This document shows positions 59,657 through 64,000 of a stretch of DNA of 64,000 nt, in pieces; positions within the stretch are counted from its first letter, which is position 1; each line of letters opens with the position of its first letter. The DNA comes from a virus. The translations under genes were made by a program, and so were the position numbers. The stretch is taken from IMG/VR virus record IMGVR_UViG_3300003332_000015, positions 1-64,000 of that record; one strand, written 5' to 3'. The notes below the pieces were generated by a model. That model did no database searches, had not been told where the DNA came from, and saw nothing but the letters and a program-made list of their open reading frames with translations.

Positions 59657-60636
59657 TCTTCAACTCCTATCAGTTCTTTTAGCTTTGTTACTATGTTAGT
59701 AGGAGTTTTTTTTACTTTAAAATATTGTTTTAAATAATCTGAGATAGAATTAGTTTTTATAACTGTATCTTCTGTATCAGTTTCACTGTCAACAATAATT
59801 TTTTCTTTAAACCATTCGTGTAAAAAAACATTCTTTTTAATATATTTTTTTACAATAGTATCTTCATCAGGAGCATTGTGTACAGTTAATAAAGAATATG
59901 TACTATCAAACTTAATATCATCAGGATATGTAACAGAGTAATAATCTAAAAAGATAGGAATAGGTATTAAACCCTCTTTTTTAGTTTCAAGATTAACTAT
60001 ATTCAATGTTGGTTTAATTCCAGCTTCATCTTTACGTGTTATAGTATTAATACCTACATATTCCAAATCATCAGTAGGTATATGGTAATGTCCCATACGA
60101 ATTTTAGTATTTAACATATCTAAAGATATTTCTTCACCAAATCCATTTTTATGAAAGAAGTGACCAAAAGTATAGTCATAGTCTGTTTCACTTTTACCAA
60201 TTAAATTTATTAAATACTTTTCATAATATTCAGACATTTTTAAATTATCAAACTTACCATCAGGAATACTAGGTAAGAATAAACATTTTAAATCTTTAAT
60301 GTGTATAACCTGTGGTTCATATATAATTTCCATATTAGGTAATTCTTGTAAAGGATCAACAGCATAACAATCTTTACTTCTATTATACTCATGTAAACCA
60401 TTACCGACTAACATGTACATTTTTTTAAATTTTAACTTACTGAAAAAATTTATCGCTAAAGCATTCTCTTTTGGTGAAGGTTTTTTTCTATGGAAGAAAT
60501 CACCTACATGTACAAAATAGTTATTTTCATTATTAAAACTCTGACTAGCGAACCAATCAAAGTATTGTTCTTTTACTGATAAAAAGGGTTCCTCATCTCT
60601 TGTATGATCATCCCCTGCAATAATTAAATCTGACAT
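59653..60636 (-). CDS. 47: Recombination nuclease subunit (gp47/SbcD/Mre11-like), 327 aa
   Basis: Calcineurin-type phosphoesterase motifs are in order: GDDHTRDEEP (residues 8-17), VHVGDFFHRKKPS (44-55), a GNHE variant GNGLHE (78-83), GHFFHKNGF, and MGHYHIP. These bind two metal ions. In T4, gp47 works with the ATPase gp46 at DNA ends to start recombination-dependent replication; gp46 is not in the window. The GNHE motif carries two extra residues, an oddity worth checking. Confidence 0.85.
   Translation of the reverse strand: MSDLIIAGDDHTRDEEPFLSVKEQYFDWFASQSFNNENNYFVHVGDFFHRKKPSPKENALAINFFSKLKFKKMYMLVGNGLHEYNRSKDCYAVDPLQELPNMEIIYEPQVIHIKDLKCLFLPSIPDGKFDNLKMSEYYEKYLINLIGKSETDYDYTFGHFFHKNGFGEEISLDMLNTKIRMGHYHIPTDDLEYVGINTITRKDEAGIKPTLNIVNLETKKEGLIPIPIFLDYYSVTYPDDIKFDSTYSLLTVHNAPDEDTIVKKYIKKNVFLHEWFKEKIIVDSETDTEDTVIKTNSISDYLKQYFKVKKTPTNIVTKLKELIGVEE
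59690..59701 (-). promoter_or_regulatory. Weak late-promoter-like motif
   Basis: Minus-strand TACTAACATAGT inside the 3' end of the gp47-like gene, 34 bases before the zinc-ribbon start; two mismatches, so uncertain. Confidence 0.3.
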
Positions 60637-60646
60637 TTACTCTCCT

Positions 60647-61300
60647 TCAAGCAGTAACTTTGTAATATAACTTTTCTATTTTATCTAGTTTAAGTTTTAT
60701 AGAAGCTGCTGTATAACCTACAAACTCACCAATCTCTCTTAATTTGTAACCTTGAGATCTATATTTAACTATTTGTTTTTGAGTTTCATCTAAATACTTA
60801 TTAATAAAGTCCTCAAAATTTACAGTGTAAATATGATCATCTTCTTTTCCACTAACATTCTGTATATAGTCATGCATGAACTCAGCATGATCAACACCTT
60901 CTGACATAGTATTTTTAGCAAATACATAACTCTCATTTAAACCAATAAACTTTTTATGAGAGTCTTTACTATCTAATTCAAAATACAAAAATCTTTCTTT
61001 TTTTGTATAACGATAATTAATTTCATTTCTTATGAAATTATTAAAGTGTACATAAAAATAAAATTTGTTAGGATCTTTAATTTTATCTATTTTAATAAAG
61101 TCTAAAGCCTTTTTAAATAAAACATAAGAGTCTTGTACAAAATCTTCCAAGTCCTCATGACCAAAACCAATTCTAAATAACATAGTTTTATGTTTACCTA
61201 TTAGTGGTTGGTACTTTTCCCATAACTGACATTCAGCTAACTCAACTTCTCTTTTGTTAGTACTTTCTTTAATCTTTTGTATTAAACAGTAATCACTCAT
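60647..61300 (-). CDS. RNA polymerase sigma factor (sigma-70 family), 217 aa
   Basis: Region 2-like sequence FGHEDLEDFVQDSYVLFKKA near residues 45-65 and a region 4 helix-turn-helix KYRSQGYKLREIGEFVGYT then AASIKLKLDKIEKLY at the C-terminus. The middle (KKERFLYFELDSKDSHKKF) is unique. In T4 the late sigma factor gp55 directs host polymerase to late promoters. This protein keeps region 4, unlike gp55, and is the best candidate for reading the TTACTAATATAAT motif. It is encoded outside the late block, just before it. Confidence 0.8.
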   Translation of the reverse strand: MSDYCLIQKIKESTNKREVELAECQLWEKYQPLIGKHKTMLFRIGFGHEDLEDFVQDSYVLFKKALDFIKIDKIKDPNKFYFYVHFNNFIRNEINYRYTKKERFLYFELDSKDSHKKFIGLNESYVFAKNTMSEGVDHAEFMHDYIQNVSGKEDDHIYTVNFEDFINKYLDETQKQIVKYRSQGYKLREIGEFVGYTAASIKLKLDKIEKLYYKVTA

Positions 61301-61350
61301 TTTTTTTGTTTTACTCCTTAAAATAGATAATAATATGTAGAGGGTAAACC

Positions 61351-61791
61351 CTACACTTTTTTTGCATGTTCAGTCAACTCATCCTTGGTCATTTTCTTTA
61401 CAGAAATTGAATCTTTTCCAGTACCAGTATCTTTCTTATGTAGTGCAATAAGTTTATTACCTTCTGGTAATTTTTTCAATTCAGCTGCTACTACTGTAAC
61501 AATTTTAAGAAAATCATCATTTGACAATTTGTTAAAAATCTCAGATGCTGGAATTGTTGTTTGAGTCTTACCCTGAGTATAAACAATTTTCTTCTTTTGT
61601 TCAAGAAAATACTGTTCAGGTTTTACACCATTTTTAAATAAGTAGTTAATCAAAGTATCCATACCAAGTTTCACTTTCTCTTTAATTTCATCTAAGTGTA
61701 TAAGTGATGCATACACTTCTTCCAATGATAATACAGTAACTTCTTTTTCTATGAAATTACTAATCCGCATCATCTCCGCTTTCTTACTCAT
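61351..61791 (-). CDS. Hypothetical helical protein, 146 aa
   Basis: Helical, charged (MSKKAEMMRISNFIEKEVTV; KVKLGMDTLINYLFKNGVKP) with a Lys-rich end (SVKKMTKDELTEHAKKV). Preceded by GAGGAG and overlapping the upstream gene by four bases. No motif recognised. Confidence 0.65.
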   Translation of the reverse strand: MSKKAEMMRISNFIEKEVTVLSLEEVYASLIHLDEIKEKVKLGMDTLINYLFKNGVKPEQYFLEQKKKIVYTQGKTQTTIPASEIFNKLSNDDFLKIVTVVAAELKKLPEGNKLIALHKKDTGTGKDSISVKKMTKDELTEHAKKV

Positions 61792-62093
61792 TTAATTTTC
61801 TCCTCTAAATCTTTTATTGTTATATTAAAATGTTTATAACTTAAACTTGGTCCATTACTACAATAAGTATAACTTTTGAAAGTTTCACGTTCACCAACCT
61901 CAACATTAACAGGTGTAAACGGTATATAATTATATATCGTTTTAGTATATTTTTTTAATTTTGAAGTAAACTTTTTGGCTTCAGTTTTAGTCAAAAAACC
62001 AATACCATTTTCTTTTGAAAGAAGAACACGATATCGCTCTCCATACCAATTATCTGATATGTAAAAACTAACTGTTAAAACTATGTCTTTCAT
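61788..62093 (-). CDS. Hypothetical protein, 101 aa
   Basis: MKDIVLTVSFYISDNWYGER is followed by an alpha/beta body (IGFLTKTEAKKFTSKLKKYT). It overlaps the upstream gene's stop (ATGA) and the downstream start. Part of a tightly coupled early operon; function unknown. Confidence 0.65.
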   Translation of the reverse strand: MKDIVLTVSFYISDNWYGERYRVLLSKENGIGFLTKTEAKKFTSKLKKYTKTIYNYIPFTPVNVEVGERETFKSYTYCSNGPSLSYKHFNITIKDLEEKIK

Positions 62094-62251
62094 ATTTCCT
62101 CCTTTTTCTTTTTCAATACAATCTTACCAACTTCTTTAACTTTTCCATTTTGAATAGTTAATTTAGAATAACTTGTGCCACTGTCATTAAGTACAACAGC
62201 GACAACATTATCTTTACTTTTATTAGTTACTTTAGAAGTTTGTGCTTTCAT
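62090..62251 (-). CDS. Small basic protein, 53 aa
   Basis: A short ORF between two coupled genes: MKAQTSKVTNKSKDNVVAVV then KLTIQNGKVKEVGKIVLKKK. Its stop overlaps the next start (ATGA). Its start has a GGTG-type site and lies at the end of the previous gene (62253). The tight packing supports it as real; function unknown. Confidence 0.6.
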   Translation of the reverse strand: MKAQTSKVTNKSKDNVVAVVLNDSGTSYSKLTIQNGKVKEVGKIVLKKKKEEI

Positions 62252-62252
62252 T

Positions 62253-62468
62253 TTAATCACCACTCTCTTCAGTTTGGTATACTTGATGATCTCCTAAATC
62301 AAGTTCTTCAATAGTCCAGTTTCCAACTACTGTATTAGGGTACTTTTCTAAACATAATCCTAAAGCAACACTTTCTGTTTCAGCTTTAACAATACAACCA
62401 TATGATTGGTATGCACCATATCCAAATGTATCATAATAATTTCCTGTATAAAGTTTCATTTCATCCAT
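62253..62468 (-). CDS. Hypothetical protein, 71 aa
   Basis: The start is taken as ATG 62468 (MDEMKLYTGNYYDTFGYGAY), which overlaps the previous stop (TAATG), not the longer frame at 62483. It has an acidic C-terminus (YQTEESGD). Function unknown. Confidence 0.65.
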   Translation of the reverse strand: MDEMKLYTGNYYDTFGYGAYQSYGCIVKAETESVALGLCLEKYPNTVVGNWTIEELDLGDHQVYQTEESGD

Positions 62469-62779
62469 TACAATACCTTCCAATCTTTACCAGGTTCTTT
62501 GTACTTCATATAAGTACAACCAGCATTCCAAGTTGCCCAATCAAGTGGTTCAAAAGCATTTTCTCCATCATCCATCAAATGCTGTGTCATCCATCCACTG
62601 TAGTATAACTCATTATCGTCGTCATATAAACGAATTGGAATTATCATATCAGGAGTTTTTTCTGAGATTTTTTCAACTCCTTCCAAGTGGTCAACTGTTA
62701 TACACCAATGTGCTTTTACATAGTGTGTTCTAACTTCTTCGTTAGTTTCTAAATTATCTAAAGTTGCTTGTATGTCCAT
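62468..62779 (-). CDS. Hypothetical acidic protein, 103 aa
   Basis: MDIQATLDNLETNEEVRTHY, then an aromatic-rich C-terminal half (NELYYSGWMTQHLMDDGENA; LDWATWNAGCTYMKYKEPG). Preceded by a purine-rich site. Function unknown; a small early regulator is possible. Confidence 0.6.
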   Translation of the reverse strand: MDIQATLDNLETNEEVRTHYVKAHWCITVDHLEGVEKISEKTPDMIIPIRLYDDDNELYYSGWMTQHLMDDGENAFEPLDWATWNAGCTYMKYKEPGKDWKVL

Positions 62780-62788
62780 ATTCCCTCC

Positions 62789-63163
62789 CTATTCTATTAC
62801 TGACATCATATGAGTGAAAACAGCTTTTGTTTCACATCCAATATAATATTGTATCATTTTAAGTGTTACAGACTTACTTGTATAGTAATGTCCAGCCATC
62901 CATTTTTTCATACAGTTGAATTTTGAGAAATATGTCTGTAAAGTTGAACGATTAATATGATGTATTTCTTCTAAATAATCTGTAAGTTTATCATAATTTA
63001 TATAATCTTCAGATTTAATCCATTCTTCCTGTCTGTATACCTCTTCCATTGGTATACACTTTGTTGATTTTGATCTGATGTTTCGTTTTTTAATATTTTG
63101 TGAAATACATGATGCTGAAACATTCCATCTTTTTGCTAAACTACCTTGATTAATTACTTCCAT
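62789..63163 (-). CDS. Putative helix-turn-helix DNA-binding protein, 124 aa
   Basis: Residues ~8-30 (SLAKRWNVSASCISQNIKKR) read as a helix-turn-helix, and a second helical region (SVTLKMIQYYIGCETKAVFT) follows. Basic character supports DNA binding. It lies in the early block and could be a repressor or homing-type regulator; targets unknown. Confidence 0.6.
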   Translation of the reverse strand: MEVINQGSLAKRWNVSASCISQNIKKRNIRSKSTKCIPMEEVYRQEEWIKSEDYINYDKLTDYLEEIHHINRSTLQTYFSKFNCMKKWMAGHYYTSKSVTLKMIQYYIGCETKAVFTHMMSVIE

Positions 63164-63229
63164 TATTTTCTCCTTAAAATTAAAGTTTAAACAGGGGGTT
63201 AATTACTGACTCCTAATTTAATCTGTAAT

Positions 63230-63454
63230 TTAACAAGGAGGTAAATTACCACCATATCCACAAAAATCACACATTATTCCTTCACAATTTCTACATGTTA
63301 ACATTTGTTCGGGAAAATCTTTTATCATATGTAAGTGTTCTTCAGACTCTTCTTTATCTGATGTTCCCCAAGGATTTACAATTGTACTTGCAGTAAGTAT
63401 ATCCTTTTCTACTTCTTCTATGTACTGTTCCATTGTTACTGTATTTGTTTCCAT
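63230..63454 (-). CDS. Small zinc-binding protein, 74 aa
   Basis: The start is ATG 63454 (METNTVTMEQYIEEVEKDIL) with AAGGAG 7 bases upstream; a longer frame to 63511 is less likely. The C-terminus holds CRNCEGIMCDFCGYGG, two closely spaced CxxC pairs that probably bind one zinc ion. It lies next to the DNA polymerase gene. Function unknown. Confidence 0.65.
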   Translation of the reverse strand: METNTVTMEQYIEEVEKDILTASTIVNPWGTSDKEESEEHLHMIKDFPEQMLTCRNCEGIMCDFCGYGGNLPPC

Positions 63455-63538
63455 TCTGTTCTCCTTTATATTTAACATACTTATATTATAGTACATTACT
63501 ACAAAGAACACAAGGTTTTTTTTAAATTTTTTTAAAAA

Positions 63539-64000
63539 TTATACTTTTATTTCACTTCCAAAGCCCCAAACTTCCCCTTTCCTGTAATAATCTGAAGATT
63601 CTACATCTAATAGTAGTGGAATTCCTTTTGCTTCCGGTATTGCTTCTTCAAATATACGTTTTGCTTCTGTATATATAATGTGAGCTTCAGATCGATGTGT
63701 ATACAATACTATTGAATCATGTACATTCCCAACAACTCTACTTTTATAATTATTTGCTTTTATGAATAGAATGAGTTCAGATATAAGTTTATTCATTAAA
63801 ACAGCTTCAAAATTTTGAACAGGAGAGTTTAAAGAGATATTCTGTAAGTTTTTAAAAATACTTCTATAATCTGACTTCCCTCTGTGTAATAGTCTTGGTA
63901 AGCGACGTATTGCTCCGAATCCTGATCGAATATAACCATTGGACTCAGCAAATTCAATTGTCTCATCAATCCAAGTTTTTAAACCTGAATATGTTTCAAA
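63539..64000 (-). CDS. polA: DNA polymerase, family A, C-terminal part
   Basis: The gene enters from the high edge; 153 residues are visible, read in one frame from base 64000. FETYSGLKTWIDETIEFAES and NGYIRSGFGAIRRLPRLL match the Pol I O1-helix and fingers end, NSPVQNFEAVLMNKLISEL matches the NTPIQGSAADI region, and VVGNVHDSIVLYTH is palm motif C, with the catalytic Asp kept but Ser where VHDE has Glu. This replicative enzyme is family A, unlike family B gp43 of T4. Confidence 0.9.
   Translation of the reverse strand, partial: FETYSGLKTWIDETIEFAESNGYIRSGFGAIRRLPRLLHRGKSDYRSIFKNLQNISLNSPVQNFEAVLMNKLISELILFIKANNYKSRVVGNVHDSIVLYTHRSEAHIIYTEAKRIFEEAIPEAKGIPLLLDVESSDYYRKGEVWGFGSEIKV

Noticed and set aside
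1-64000. T4 late box TATAAATA as the main late promoter
   Set aside because: Occurrences are scattered and expected by chance at this AT content; they do not align with gene starts except possibly at the capsid gene, unlike TTACTAATATAAT.
1-64000. tRNA genes
   Set aside because: No cloverleaf-like sequence with TTCRA and anticodon arm was noticed by eye; short gaps leave little room. A tRNA scan would be decisive.

Overview
The window is part of the genome of a large, strongly AT-rich tailed bacteriophage with a contractile tail (myovirus, T4-like virion module). No bacterial housekeeping genes are seen. All supported genes except one (13550-13939) lie on the minus strand, so the genome is best read from high to low coordinates. 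The host cannot be named from the sequence. An exported coiled-coil protein, a lipoprotein and a beta-barrel-like exported protein suggest a Gram-negative host.

Layout in reading direction. (1) 64000-59650, early/middle replication and regulation: the C-terminus of a family A DNA polymerase, a run of small tightly overlapping genes, a sigma factor and a gp47/SbcD-like nuclease. (2) 59656-52520, head: zinc-ribbon protein, portal (gp20-like), prohead protease joined to a scaffold-like half (gp21-like), a second scaffold-like protein, a small virion-type protein, two small tagged proteins and the major capsid protein (gp23-like). (3) 52409-34150, mixed late genes: membrane proteins, a DNA methyltransferase, neck/completion candidates, Hsp20, SprT-like protease, an AAA+ ATPase, an ADP-ribosyltransferase-like protein and several tagged proteins, interrupted by homing endonucleases. 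(4) 34153-18000, tail: completion protein, sheath, tube, tube paralogue, assembly chaperone with a probable frameshift, tape measure, then baseplate hub, spike, tip, gp25-, gp6- and gp7-like proteins. (5) 17971-1, fibres and adhesins: two long fibres with a shared N-terminus (one ending in a seven-bladed propeller), beta-helix proteins, a protein made of exactly twenty 20-residue repeats, and a BppU-like partial gene.

Seven selfish endonuclease genes are scattered through the late region: five HNH/NUMOD3 (two broken) and two PD-(D/E)XK-like.

Three systems tie the genes together. First, a recurrent motif, TTACTAATATAAT on the minus strand, precedes about 25 late genes and none of the early ones. 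It is probably the late promoter, and the sigma factor at 60647-61300 is a candidate reader. Several copies sit in or beside hairpins that touch the downstream ribosome binding site. Second, at least seven proteins carry one ~26-residue module (consensus around ILExGDKI) ending at a Glu in a context like the T4 prohead-protease cleavage rule. Three are encoded between the protease and the capsid gene. I propose that it is a capsid-targeting tag for internal head proteins. Third, recoding is likely at two tail genes (the assembly chaperone and gp25).
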